From contig CM060733.1 in assembly GCA_030704615.1 (NCBI GenBank), positions 30,442,001-30,506,000 on the forward strand: DNA of 64,000 bases, given 5' to 3'. Origin of the DNA: Takakia lepidozioides. Its lineage: Eukaryota; Streptophyta; Takakiopsida; Takakiales; Takakiaceae. The position numbers were made by a program, and so were the translations under genes. Numbering within the stretch: position 1 is the first letter of the stretch; every line of letters starts with the position of its first letter. Positions 33,582-45,464 of the stretch are shown in pieces. Below the pieces are notes generated by a model that worked only from the letters and a program-made list of their open reading frames with translations, made no database searches and was not told the origin of the DNA.

Positions 33582-36091
33582 ATGTGCTCATGCGATGGTC
33601 AAGCACACGCCACTGCACCCATTACCGACTATGAGAGGCTAAGAGAAGCTAACATTGCTCGCATCAAGCTCGTTGAAGCGGAGCTGCTGAAAGACATAGG
33701 ACAGTGAGTTCACATTGAACTATCAAAGTCACTCTTTCCGTAGAGGTTTGCAGCTTGCGGAGGTTGATTTCATGCAATGTAGGTAGCTTTGTGAGTTCCT
33801 AAGACACCATGAAGAGGATGAGATGAGTGAGAGCGTAGTGTAGGTTATGCTCGCATGGTGGAGTGAGCGGGAGATCGCCGCATGTTGCGGGTCGTGAAAG
33901 TGGCTACACTTTAGGGTTGAGGGGTGCATTAGTTCGTCATCTCCTCCATTATGTTTTCTTTGTCATGTTACACTCAGGGGAACTAGTGGTTGCTTTAGGG
34001 TTTACAACACCTTCCATGGGGCGTCCAATGCAGGATTGTGGGAGAGAAGCCAAAGCGTGCAAGACAACGGCCACCAGCCCGCCCCTCTGGTCCCCCAAGA
34101 CGCAGTGGAAGAATAGAGTCCATGGCCCCCCCCACACGGAGATATGCAATTGATGATGACGATGACGACGACCTCTGTGTGCCTACAATGGAGCACATCG
34201 AGGACTCCGACGAAGACATGCCCGGCGGTGATCCTGCCCTAGCCACCATCTCGCACAAACGCCCAGCAGCTGCGGAGTCTCCATCTGTAAGTACCCAGCT
34301 CAGTGTACGTCATGTGTAAGTATCCAGCCAGGTAGGAAAACTGCCCGTCCACAGTTGCATTGCCGCAATGTTGCATTGCCCCAATTTTGAAAGTACTTGC
34401 CAAGTACTATATGGGAAAGGAAGGAAATGAAATGAAATGAAATGAAATGGTACTTTATAACATCTGCGGAAAAGTCATAGAGCTTGTGGGACAAAATGGA
34501 AGAAAACATGAGAGAGGAACAAATCCTGAAACCACAATTAATGTTCTAGCGATTGTGTAAGGGTGAAGGCCTCGTGCAGGTAGGCTGCCAAGCATTTCTG
34601 ATCCTCATAGTGGAAGACATTAGTGAGAGTTTGGGTTCCACTGAATAAAGTAAAAAAGTATGACGCCTTCCGAAGGGAGCGTAACCACATCCAACGTGGT
34701 ATGTGCCCATTACCACTGGGCTGTTGGTTGTCTGGAAAGGAAGAATACATACCCTATTACAGGGGGGCAAACACAGTGCATGAGAATATGGTGGTTGCAT
34801 TTGCCAAAAAGAAGCAATTGAATTGACCTCTCTAGCATTCCAGGGGGAAGAGGCATTGGTAGCATGCCAAAAGAGGGTGAAAGCCAACCATTCCCTAAAA
34901 CCATGCACCGGACGCGTAACAAAAGTGAGGCCTATTGCATTTGGTCGATTTTCTGCCCAAGACTTGCATGACTTCTTGGTAAATGGCACCTGATTTCTAT
35001 TTTGTCATTGTATGATCCTCATTACCAATGTGCTTCCCTGGTGGTTGTGTGAGGGCTGAGTTTTTTGCCAATTGTCTAGGGAGTTTTGACCAGCATTGTG
35101 TTGTGTGTTGCACAGGCGAGGAAGAAGCGTGCAGCGGTTGGTGGACCCAGCGCTGCCACACAGGGAAACCCATCAGGGCATGGTTTGCTGAAACAGGTGA
35201 ACCCTCCTGTTGGCAAGACTCCACCCTCCAAACGGCCTCCCACCCGGCCTCTTGCCAGTTATCCTCCATTTACACATTACCCTCATGCTTTTCCCCATCC
35301 GACACACTATGACCCTCACTCTCAGTACCCCCGATCCCCATCTGGTTATGCAGAGCAGGCCTATGGCCATTCTCCACCACCTCGTCCTTCTTTCCAGCAA
35401 CTGCCTCATAGCTACCCTCAACCTGCAATGCGACCGCCATACCCACCCTATGCCCCTTACCCTGGGCCCTATGTCACATCTCCCCAGCTCCAGTCACAGC
35501 CCCCACTGGATGAAGTCCCTAGTGATATCCCCGAGCCCCCGATTGAAATGTCCAAGAAGGACAGAGCCAATGCACTGCGGCGTCAGAACCGTAGAGCAAA
35601 GGCAGCGGCAACAAAGGTGAAAGTGGAGAGGGAGCAGCTTGGCCTTCCCTCGCAGATCGTTGTTGTCAACAAGTTTGGGGAGCCAGTAGGCCCTTCTCGC
35701 AATTCTTGGCATGCAGCTCTTAAAGGGCAGATGTTTCGATTGTGTGACTTATCACTAGCCATTCAAGAGCAAGATGAGGAGGACATTAAGGCAGGTCCAG
35801 CACGTGCTGGCGTCCACTTTTTCATACACTCCACGCAGTCTGGACTACGAGCACATGCGACACACCATTGGCAAAGCTTTGAAGACACAACGAAGTGAAC
35901 TGTATGCAAAGTTTAAGGCAGGGGAGGGCAGACCTTTGTACGTGGACGAAGGGCAATGGACCAGGCTTGTTGCGTACTGGTCAACCCCAAATTTCAGCAC
36001 CATATCAACCAAGATGAAGAAGGCAAATTTGTGTATACAGAATCCATCAAAAATTGGTCGTGGTGGGAAGACATTTGTGGACGCACGTCTG
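33582..36091 (+). pseudogene. CACTA-associated Transposase_24 (Ptta/En-Spm TnpA-like) gene
   Basis: Three exons fit well. Exon 33582-33703 has ATG, DYERLREANIARIKLVEAEL and donor GTGAGT. Exon 34034-34286 follows an ATGCAG acceptor, has a Pro/Arg-rich PKRARQRPPARPSGPPRRSGR-like segment and an acidic Asp run, and ends at donor GTAAGT. Exon 35116-36091 follows acceptor CACAG and ends at donor GTAAGT. Phases agree across both introns. The last exon has a Pro/Tyr/His-rich low-complexity part, a basic region (about 35560-35640), VVVNKFGEPVGPSRN and then, after a frame change near 35790, LDYEHMRHTIGKAL, W.RLVAYWSTPNF and NPSKIGRGGKTF. These last motifs are the Transposase_24 pattern. Further exons may follow but a CACTA MITE sits in the next intron. 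The frame change makes this a probable pseudogene. Confidence 0.7.
34425..34450 (+). repeat. Pentanucleotide microsatellite (GAAAT)n
   Basis: About five tandem GAAAT units within the second intron of the Transposase_24-like gene. Confidence 0.85.
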
Positions 36092-36331
36092 GTAAGTTAT
36101 TGATCACATCCCCTGGCACAAACTATTGCTAAGGTACTTCAACAGTATGATATGTGGCATCAATTCAACAACCAGACCTGCAATTTGATTTATTTCTTCA
36201 ACTCGACTGGTTGATTGATTGGTTTACTGACTGATTGATGGTTGATTGGTTTACTGATTGATTTAATTCTTGAACACGACTGGTTTGTCTTTCTGCTCCG
36301 AGTTTAAATATCAGCCAATTACCCAGGGTAG

Positions 36332-37146
36332 CTATACAACAGATCGTGTATTTATGACTGTATATATTACTATTCTGCAGTCATAAACGGTACATATGAC
36401 TTCTATGACTGTAAGTCGTGCAAACCAAGTCAATACAATGAGTACAACGGATGACTACAGTCATATAAACCAAGTGATATCTCTCACTGCAGTCATATAT
36501 ACCATACTGCAGCCGCCGCTGCCGCTGCCGCGCCACGAGAAGCAATTGATTTAAAAAATTAAATTAAATTAAAAAACTAAAAAAATGAAAACATATGTCA
36601 AATGCCACGTGGCATAATGCATTTTATAATAATGAAAAAACCACGTGGCAATCCATCTAGGGTACCACGTGCTATCCCTAGCTCTCCTACTAACCCTAGG
36701 GCCATCTCATCCATTTGATTGTACTTAGAAGAGTTTGAACCTGCAACCTCTTTACTATAAGAGTTATAGTTCACTACCTGTTAACCAATACACCCATTAG
36801 TCATTCATATGATCATATGGTGTTTTAATTGTATTATACACACCAAATTACAAAATCCCTAGTAGTCATCATGACTATGTAACCTCATCCATGTACATTG
36901 TAGTCATGGAAATGACTATGAATGGTGAGCTAAATCTGGTCAATTGTCGTTGACCAACCTTCCGCCCATTCCGGAGCCATGTAGTCATACAAACAACTAT
37001 TTAGATAGTCGTTCATATGACTACAGTCGTATGAAAGACTGCGGGAGGTCAATTTCATATAAAAACATGGTGCAGTCATGGTCAAAGTCATGAAAACCAT
37101 AACTACCACGGTTTGGCAGTCATAACTACCGCGATCTGTTGTAGTG
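36332..37146. mobile_element. Non-autonomous CACTA element (copy 2, inverted relative to copy 1)
   Basis: Its right end TACCGCGATCTGTTGTAGTG is identical to copy 1. The left end is mutated (CTATACAACAGATCG). The minus strand matches 9595-10444 throughout, including the tRNA-like segment at 36721-36796. No target duplication is recognisable (TAG against GCC), fitting an older or damaged insertion. It lies after the splice donor at 36092 of the Transposase_24-like gene. Confidence 0.85.
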
Positions 37147-38060
37147 GCCCTTCAGGCCATCCTTAAGGTCCTCGCCTTTTTCCGACTGACGCATTCAGGG
37201 AAGTTTAAGGCCTAACCTGATTTTGCTAGGACATTTAATGTGCTTCCAACTTGCCCTTAGCCACTTCAGCCTCCAAATCAGCTTCATCTACCATGCTCAG
37301 TGTTGCCTGCCTAATATTTGTTTCATTGAGAATCTCTTTTGCTCGATATTGCAGGTGCTTGATTTGTTTAACAAGATGGTCTTTCTTCTGCGAAATAGAG
37401 TGGATCATCTTAAGGTATTTGGTATTTCAGCTGGCGCTGACATCTGACCCAAATGTCAGGATACTTTACAACGTCCTTGGAAAGCTCAAAGAGCTTATGG
37501 GACAGGATAAGGCATGCATGAAAGAAGAAAAGAGAGTGCCTTGTACCAAATGAGAGGGTCTCTCTCTGTCTAGGTGGTTTTTGATGCTCCTAGACATCTT
37601 GCAAGTCTGATATGGTAGGTTTGTGTCATTGCGTGAAGGCTTTCATTGTCTCAGGATGTTATATCATGTTATGTTAGTAAATTGTCATACATTACGTGGC
37701 TGCATTTTGACTTTGCTGGCTGATTTGCAGGAAGCCCATTGCGGGCGATCAGTCGAGCTGCAAGAAATCCAGGAGTTGTCTGTGAGCAAAACAATGACAT
37801 CAGAGAGAATGGTGAGTTGTTTGTAAATCTCAACTCAGTTGCAAATGAGTCTGAGTGAAGCTGTGGAATGAATGGATGAGTTGATGGAATCCGATAGATT
37901 GCTGAAGCAAACTGATACATAATTACCAATAGTAAGGTAACTAGCTAACATGAATGCGGGAAGGAAAACAAATAGGAAACACCCCCATGATACACTAGTT
38001 GTAGGTCATGACTGATGTTCTGAGCGGGCTGAGTGCTTAGAGATTTCCAACTCTTCTATC
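37147..38060. other. Spacer with possible small exon at 37732-37811
   Basis: A short stretch bounded by TTTGCAG at about 37731 and a GTGAGT donor at about 37812 is open in two frames and could be an exon of the upstream or downstream gene. Nothing else is recognised. Confidence 0.25.
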
Positions 38061-38822
38061 TTGGAGTTTCCGCCTCGGATAGCGAAGGGATGGGTGAGTA
38101 AAAGCCGCGTGACATTTGGCGACCATACTGGGGAACTGGGTCATGAACAACCAGACGTGACAGGCATCTGGTGGGATCATGGTGGTTGGAGAATTAAAGA
38201 ATTTGATGTGAATCAAATTCCTTGTGAAACTGAGAAGGAAAGATTGTCCAAACGATTCTTTCAGAGGTTCTTGGAATTGCCAGACGGTTGTAAAGAAAAC
38301 ATTCTTAAGAGAGTGCATGATGCTGACCCTGAATGGGGTCTGGAGAAAGGAGTGATAAAGATTTATCAGGTGGCCTGTAGAGGAAGAGCACGTTGGTTAC
38401 CAACACTGGTTTATGTGATAGCATTGTTATCCATTAAGCGAGTAGAGTTTGAAGGCTAGGAGGAAAGAAATGTGAATGTTTTTACTCATATGCATGAAGA
38501 GCTTGTACTGGTAAAGAATTGGATTCCAAAGGATATTTTGTGGATCAAACTCACACCAAGAACAGCTTTCCATTCAAGGGTGAAGACAGCCACAGCTGCG
38601 CCATGGCAAGCGGCAGCTGCAAGGTTGCAAGAGTTGCCAGCTAGACCAGCCATTGAGCGTAGTATGGTGACTCATGGGGTAGTCCTGGTGGACAATCAGG
38701 ATGGTGTGTTTCAGCTGGGTGGCCCGGCCGGGAGGAGGTATAGGCCACTGCAGGTTGAGTATGGTGCGCAAAGTCGAGGAGCTAGGAAGAGAAACCACAA
38801 GTCAGCAAGAAGACATCATTGA
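38061..38822 (+). pseudogene. Unknown ORF of 254 codons with one in-frame TAG
   Basis: A single frame runs from 38061 to 38822 broken only by a TAG at 38457-38459. The first half is charged (WWDHGGWRIKEFDV, ETEKERLSKRFFQRFLELP). The second half contains an Ala-rich block (PWQAAAARLQELPARPA) and a basic C-terminus. I recognise no domain. It lies between the CACTA Transposase_24-like gene and the NIF-type domain on the same strand, so it may be passenger DNA of the same element or part of another one. Confidence 0.35.
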
Positions 38823-39042
38823 TTCGGAGGCTTGTGTCTCGCAGATGATGCTTTACCAAAAAGCGATAGCCAACAAGTTTGGCATCTCTATATCAATGTC
38901 TCTGGCTGTGGGGACATTTGCAGCACCCAGCGAGTGCATAGACGCAGCTCGCACATCCAGGCGCCTAGAGGACAACTTCGAGACACCCCCTGCAGTTCCA
39001 TCAGTGTTGTCTCCCCCCCGTGTCTGTCATGATCAATTGTAG

Positions 39043-39980
39043 GTGGGCAATTCCCCATGCGATGGCACGGGAGATGAGGACGCAGACAAATTACCTGGCA
39101 TGCTGAAGGATCCCGTACCTGTGTCTGGCTTCATGGATCCCATGTCAAAAGTAGCATGCCTTGATTCAGAGGCAGCTGGAGAATCACTGGGCATGAAGGG
39201 GGATGATTGTGCAATTGATCTTGGTTCCCCTCGGGTTGTCCCTACCACTCCCCATTATTTGTTGATGAAGAAGGACAGAGATCCAACCAGTGCAAAACAT
39301 TTACTGATTCTAGATGTAAATGGCTCGCTTTGTGAGTGTGTACATGTTGGTAGTGCTGCAGGGTATATTCCAGATGGCTTTGTTGGCAGAACCTGTGGCA
39401 GTAAAATGGTGTTGATGAGGCCTGGCTGCATTGATTTTTTGAACAAGTGTTTTGCGCACTTTGAGGTGGCAGTGTGGTCTTGCATGACACTTCGCAACTT
39501 CCAACCTGTTGTGGAGTGGATTTTCCGTGGCCGGCCTAATCTTGTGTTTCAGTGGGATGGTGCTTACTGTGAACAATCAAGTGAGAGAAATGACAGGCAC
39601 CCATCTAAGCCTATCTTTTTCAAGAACCTGTCAACAGTATGGCGCGAATTTTTTGTATGGAATGAGAACAACACTCTTCTTGTTGATGACACTCCACACA
39701 AAGGGAAGAAGAATCCTGCCTTCACTGGCATATTCCCAGAGCCTTGGAGAAGTGGGGCTCCCGGGGCGACTTCTGACCAGTTCCTCAATACGAAGTTGTG
39801 GCCGCTTTCTTGGAGGGGGCAGCAAAGGCAGCCTCAATTACAAAGTATGTGAGGGCCCATCCTCGGTTTGGACAAGCTTCACATAACACCCTCACAACCC
39901 AGCACCCGCAGATAACTCCAGATTGTACGCGTCATGCCATTGTGTTGCCTAGAGGTAAATACTTTATGCACACACAGTGA
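39043..39980 (+). pseudogene. FCP1/NIF-type HAD phosphatase domain, captured host gene fragment
   Basis: Family members dephosphorylate serine residues, for example in the RNA polymerase II C-terminal domain. After an acceptor TTGTAG (39042) the frame reads LLILDVNGSLC (motif I), VLMRPGCIDFLNKCF, FEVAVWSCMTLRN (motif II region), FQWDGAYC, KPIFFKNLSTVWREFF and NTLLVDDTPHKGKKNP (motif III/IV), then IFPEPW. The nucleophile Asp is present but the usual second Asp of DxDx(T/V) is Asn, a variant I believe occurs in some plant members. The frame breaks near 39785-39800 and resumes as FLEGAAKAASITKYV and HPRFGQA at 39798-39980, so this copy is damaged. The first 85 residues have no recognised domain. 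It is surrounded by transposon genes, which suggests transduplication. Confidence 0.7.
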
Positions 39981-40210
39981 ATTGTATGTCAATGCAATGT
40001 GGAATGCTAGGTGTGTAGCTCTGTCTAGTTTAGCATTTGTCTAGTTTTAGTTTTAGTTTGTGTGTAGCTCTGTCTAGTTTAGCTTTTGTCTAGTTTTAGT
40101 TTAAGTTGTGTGTAGCTTTAGTTGTAGGGGAGTAAGCTGCCAGCATAGCAAGCAGTATGGCTGTAACTTGCTCATAGCTCGGTGTATCTCCGCTACCACT
40201 CATCATGCAG

Positions 40211-40805
40211 TATGCTTTGTCTGTGCAAGTGCCTGCCAGGATTACACAAGTCTCTGGCCATAGGGCATTGCAGGTAAGATTAATCCACTGCCCCATGCAA
40301 TCTGCATTGGCTTATCGCCAACCCATTTGCGAGTGGTATTTGTGGAACCCAGTCCAATGTGTGGAGCATATATTCCTGTGTGCAGGTACCTGGCCATTCA
40401 CAAAAATTACCTGGCATTACTGAGCTAGTTGAACTAAGTGATGACATTGGAGCTATGCATAACATGATCGCAGAGAAGGTGCGAATCATCCGCGAGCTAG
40501 AGGCAAAACTGAGAGCCAACGTACACGTTGCACAAAGGGCACAAAGGAAGGCTTATGCTCAACGTAAATCAAGAGGGAAGTCGTTACCTGAGCTGGCTGA
40601 GGGGACACTTGTGATGATGATCAAACCTGGTAAGAAGCGAAACCTGGAATCCTCATGGGAAGGCCCTTACACTTTTGTGGGCTATGTCGACAAGCATCAC
40701 GATGAAGCGATGGGAGAAGGAGAGCGAATCTGCAAGCTGGTGGATAGAGCAGGAAAAAGTTGGAACAGATCACGAAGAGACCTCAAATCAATTCATGTCA
40801 AGTAG
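40211..40805 (+). pseudogene. Retroelement integrase C-terminal region with a GT-AG intron
   Basis: An exon-like piece 40211-40273 ends at GTAAG. After a TGTGCAG acceptor the frame continues from 40386 to a stop at 40803-40805. The protein has a coiled coil-like stretch (AEKVRIIRELEAKLRANV), a basic QRKAYAQRKSRGKS segment, EGTLVMMIKPGKKRN and SWEGPYTFVGYVD. The last is the GPY/F motif of Ty3/gypsy-type integrase tails. The catalytic core is absent. It may be the 3' end of a decayed gypsy element or an integrase-derived exon of a gene. Confidence 0.5.
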
Positions 40806-41356
40806 TTGACGCGTTTGGCCGGGGACCTGCCAATCAAATTTGGGAGTACTTACAGCTGTAGGGCAAAAGCAAGTAATACAAAACAATGGCGGGTGCAAAG
40901 CAACAAGCAGTGAATGATGGCATGGAGCGGGACTTGGAAAGCAAAATTGGCTAAGTATAAAGATGACGCAGCGAGAATTTAGGGTAAAGGGATGGATGCA
41001 AGATGATCAATGTTTTTCAAATTGTCAGTGATGGATGAAAATGGAGAACAGATGGAGAAACAAGTGAAATTCATACAACGGATGGAGAAGAGGATGAAAA
41101 CAAAATCTTGAAATACATTCATCTGTTTGTCAACGGATGGAAGTAGGGGATGAAAAGTGAAATCATGGATGAAAATTTGACAAAGGAATTTAATTGACAG
41201 GTTGACTATTTGAATCCTAAAAATGGCAAATTAAGTTATGATCGGCGCACCGTATGGGCAAAGGGATGGTTTGAGACCAAACTAAGATCGAGGAGATGAG
41301 GATGAAATTAATGTAGCCGCAATTTTATGTTTAGGTGGGGATAAGGCAAAGGGGGA
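40806..41356. other. Non-coding stretch with GGATGAAAA motifs and a purine tract
   Basis: GGATGAAAATGG, GAGGATGAAAACA, GGGGATGAAAAG and GGATGAAAATT lie at 41030-41180, matching the motif at 12.0, 19.5-20.3 and 22.7 kb. A purine-rich AAGGCAAAGGGGGA at about 41343-41356 could be a polypurine tract. Confidence 0.4.
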
Positions 41357-42858
41357 TAATACCCGGCCTTGTCGTGACATTCCACGATGAAGAATCTGAT
41401 TTAAATTCTTTGTTTGTAGTATATTATGAGCCCATGTGGGCAGTCAGTGGTGTTGTGTGGTGAAGAAGGAGAGTGAGCACGTATAAATGAGAGCTCTAGG
41501 AAGAAGATAGCACTAGTTTACATATGACACTTGGAGTGGATTGAGAAGCGAGGAAGGTGTAAGCATGTAGTGTGCCTTGTTGTTTTCATAACTAGTGAGT
41601 AGGCTGGTGTATCAGGCCTGTTTGGCTGAATATATAGTGATGATTTTGATCTATGCCTTGGAGTCTCATGGTCATGGGAGAATGGGGAATTTAGACTAAG
41701 CTTTGTTATTTATTTCTTTCACTATGTACTAGACTAATCTCATAGAATTACTAGGATCTATTTCTTCACTAGCACCAATGATGAGGGCTGTTTGTATTTA
41801 GAATAATAACATCATCAGATTATATACAAGATGTTTTCAGCATAGATAAATGGATTTAACAATTAGCTAGACTAGTATTATATTAACTGATTTACTATAG
41901 AGGCATAGAGTAGAGGCAAGAAATATGACATAGAGTAATCTGATTTGGTCCCTGATTAATGGACTAACTCTTTACTGATATTAAGATCAGAAAATTATAT
42001 GCAATAGCAATGCCTAGTGGAGAGAAGTATGATCCATGAAGCAAGTAAATTTGCCAATAGTTCACATACCTCATACAATTAGTAGAGCTGAAGCTTTCCA
42101 GAGATAACTCCCTTGCATGTCATGTATTAAGAAATGCATTAGTCATGACCCAAGCATCAGTAGATGATAACTGATCTCTTCAGGTCAAGACTAACTAAGT
42201 GGCACTCATTGAACGTTCTTCAGCAAATGGAATGCCAGGATATTGAAGTACAGGAAACAAGACGACATATGAACTCCAAAGGGATGATATTTCCTACTAT
42301 GCTTGGGCAAAATCAACACTAGAATACAATAAGTTTCATGCACAAATTTTACTGTCTATTATTGGTTTTCTCTTCCGCTGTAGCCTAGGATAGACAAAGT
42401 ACTAACGGTTGATCAAGTTGATGTCTGGGTAGGTCCCCTCTTTTTACTTACAGTTCTATCATTTTTAAATTATAGATTCATGTAGGAAATAATAGTTTAA
42501 GACTATCCTTCACTAGTTTAAGAGGCCCCAAAAACACAATAAAAGAAGAGCAGGCTCCTCTTGTTCTTCAATCTAGTCTCATTTCCTTGTTTTGGCCTCT
42601 TGCTTGTGTAGTTAGTTTTGAGCTTGAGGGAGCTAGTTCCTAGAGAGTTGAGCTTGTGACTCTCTAGTATTAGAAGCAAGCATAGTGAGAGCGGGATAGT
42701 CCTAGCTCAAGGCCTTGTGGCCATTTAAGGCAAGAAGTAGAGGAAGCACTCCATGAAGTGAGAGACTTGATGACGAATAGGAGTGCCGGAGGACGACCAG
42801 GCTTGAGTACCATTCTACCGAGCGATTTAGTGCATCCCAAGCACCACTTGTTTCAGCA
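41357..42858 (+). mobile_element. Candidate 3' LTR of a gypsy element ending before the LTR at 42870
   Basis: It begins just after the purine tract (TAATACCCGGCCTTGTCGTG), contains a GTATAAATG promoter-like box at about 41482 and ends near TTTCAGCA. No second copy is in the window, so this rests only on position after the integrase tail and purine tract. Confidence 0.25.
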
Positions 42859-42869
42859 CCATACATTCT

Positions 42870-45119
42870 TGACCTTTGAATTCATTCATTTCATTTGTTG
42901 TTCAAGCTTTGTCTAAGAAGGGACCTTATAAGCATTGTTTGCTAAAAATCTATAAAAACTAACCCTCTTTCAAAGAGAATGTGTGTGCATCTCTATGTAC
43001 ATGTGTGAAGAGCACAGGTGTGAACCCCCAAGAGACAGGGCCTTAGGAATCTAACCCAATTACGTCATGGAAGTGAGGGTAGATGTCCATTATTATGTTT
43101 AAGGAGAGGGCGAGCTTGCATGAAGTGGCGAAGCTCTTGTCAAATCTCCCTTTCTAGCTTAGTGGCGACGGCCTTATTGCATGAGACGGCGAAACTATCG
43201 CCAAAATTTCCATATTATTAAGTTCATATCTATGATTCATAAGCCCTCTGGCCATAGAGGACCATGGGAGGCGTTGCTAACTAGCTTTATAAGCGGTTAA
43301 GCTATTTTGTAGAGGGCTGCCAAAAAGTCAGAGCCCAGCACTTAAGTGCCGGCGCCTTAGGCGCCTTTGGGTTGGAGGTCAACTAAGGAGGTTGCCTAGA
43401 ATCGCCATGGAGAGGCGCATCTGACACGGGTGGCACGGCCTTCCCCCGTGGGGGGAGTTGATCCCTGGAGCAAAGTACGGGTCGCTTGGTACAATGCGTG
43501 GCAGCACCAGGCGCCATAGCTAGGCCCGCGCAGGTACGACACGAGCAGCAGAGACGACGGAGACTGCCTATTACTCGCTGGACCCGCACCGGCGGCGGCC
43601 AGCCACGCCGCGTCACGTAGCGCTGGCCGCAGGGTATCGGTTTTAACCGCTGGATATTACGACGGACCCCACCAGGGACTGCTGGTCCCTGGGACGGGTA
43701 TTTTAAGGGGGGTTTTCTCCCTATGCCTTTAATTTCTTGTGCACTATTCATGGTATTCTTCTTGCATGGGAATGAGGGCGTGTTTTAACAGAGGATAAGA
43801 AATGGTTGGAACCATTGGATAGGCCCCAGTGAAGCCATTAGTTTGATATGTATTCCGAGGCTTGTGAAAGCACGACTCACGAGTAGATGCCACAGGCAGA
43901 GAGAGAGAGCCCAGAGACATGGAGGAGAGAATCCCTGGTGGGGTTTCACAAGGTAGAAGATGACATGTTTCAACTTCGTTCTAGGCTGGTTGCCTGCATA
44001 AATTAATCAGATTATATTGGAAGTAGGTGGAAGAGGCGCAGGGACTGGACCCTGGGACCCACTGAATGTTTAATCATTGTTTATACACCATGGTGGTGAG
44101 CAGATGAGAAACTGATAGGCGGCAGATTTCATTCATCCTAGCCCGGTGATGGTTTAAGTTGCTAATGCGTTCTTGAGTGGTTTGGTATATGAATTTAGGG
44201 GGCCTCCCAAGTGGAGAGCGGTTCCCCAATGCTCCCGGCATAAAGAGCGTTCCCAGGGGGTTCCCCTGGTACCTTGAGGGTAATTTAGTTAGCTCCAGCA
44301 TCCTACGATGATTCTCTATTTCTACGAATTTCATGCATTTGTAGGAATATTTTAATGATTTGTTCTTTATTATTTAGCAGGGTAATTCGCCTTTATTAAG
44401 GGATTTTATCCGGACCCCCTTTACTTTAAAACGCAAGCTTTAAAGGCGGTATCGTCCCCTCCGCTGAGGATATTTGAAGTCAAATACCCAGCCGCGGGGG
44501 GGGGGTGGGGGGGGTTGGGGGGTTGGTTGGGCCAAGGAACGGCCATTGTTTTATTAGATCTTGGGAATTACCTAGAGGTTTGATTTATTATCATTCACCC
44601 GATGGACTGACCATTGAGGTTAAATTTTGGATCGCTCTAAACAGGAGAGACTGACTTGGGAAAGCGGATCTAGTCCCTTCCTAGGAGGTATGACACTTAT
44701 CCACCTCGGGATTTAGGGGTTGCATTGGGCGGGAGATAGATGATCCCCATCTCCCTGGGCTCGGGATTCGTTTTGTGAAGGGATTTGAAGGTTCGTCCCG
44801 GCTATAAGCATGTTGGGTGTCCAGGCATGTAGGAAGTAATAATAAACAAGACTTGGAAGGCAATTACGATTAAAGACGTAAAAAACCCATAAACAAAACG
44901 TAGGACTAGGAAACGCAAATCTCCATGTGAAGTGGAGTTGTTAAGCTTTGCTTTGCCGGTAGGAAGTTAGACTATTTAGATCTGTCCATAGCTGCCACGG
45001 GCCCCTGCACTTACCACAGCCGGGTAGGCGGTTCGTTGAGCCCAACCTACACCGCAACTTGCCACGACCCCCTAGGCTAGTATGTCGTCACCCTGGCTGC
45101 GCGCGACCAGGGCTCGTCA
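42870..45119 (+). mobile_element. 5' LTR of the large Ty3/gypsy element
   Basis: 2250 bp from TGACCTTTGAATTCATTC to GGCTCGTCA, with TGAC/GTCA termini. It matches the solo copy at 27354-29547. It is followed 5 bp later by a primer-binding-site-like sequence and then by gag and pol in the same orientation. No matching 3' LTR lies before the window ends, so the element extends past 64000 or has lost its 3' end. Confidence 0.8.
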
Positions 45120-45124
45120 TATTT

Positions 45125-45142
45125 TGGTGCGTCTGCCGGGAG
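45125..45142 (+). promoter_or_regulatory. Primer-binding site of the large gypsy element
   Basis: TGGTGCGTCTGCCGGGAG starts 5 bp after the LTR. It has the same layout as the TGGCGCC...GCCGGGGA sites complementary to tRNA-Asp in plant Athila/Tat-type elements, but with several differences. The priming tRNA is uncertain. Confidence 0.6.
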
Positions 45143-45464
45143 GTAGGTAAAAGTCAGGGCCTCTCAAAGTACTTATGGATGAAATAATGATATGTGTCCT
45201 TGTGCTAGTTCTTTCTTACTTTTTGTTTTATTGCTTATTCATGAAATTACTTCATCACGTGGAGGTCGAGAAACCCCATGATCATATGGATTAGAATCTC
45301 TTGCATGAGAATTTTGAGACAAGTCATTTTGAGGACTAACGTTATGGCAATCTTGGAGGTGCAGCATGATCACCGACCAGATGGCAGCCCATCGTTTCCA
45401 CTTGTCATTTGAGGCTCGCGTTGTGGGCCTATATCGTGTCATTTCAGGCACCTGATCCGGCGAA

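Noticed and set aside
33375-33634. Plus-strand ORFs with a poly-proline run
   Set aside because: Created by the poly-C tract and antisense to the Transpos_assoc block.
27354-45119. The two 2.2-kb LTR copies as the two ends of one retrotransposon
   Set aside because: The left copy has no primer site after it, the right copy has no purine tract before it, the flanking 5-mers differ, and the primer site and gag follow the right copy.
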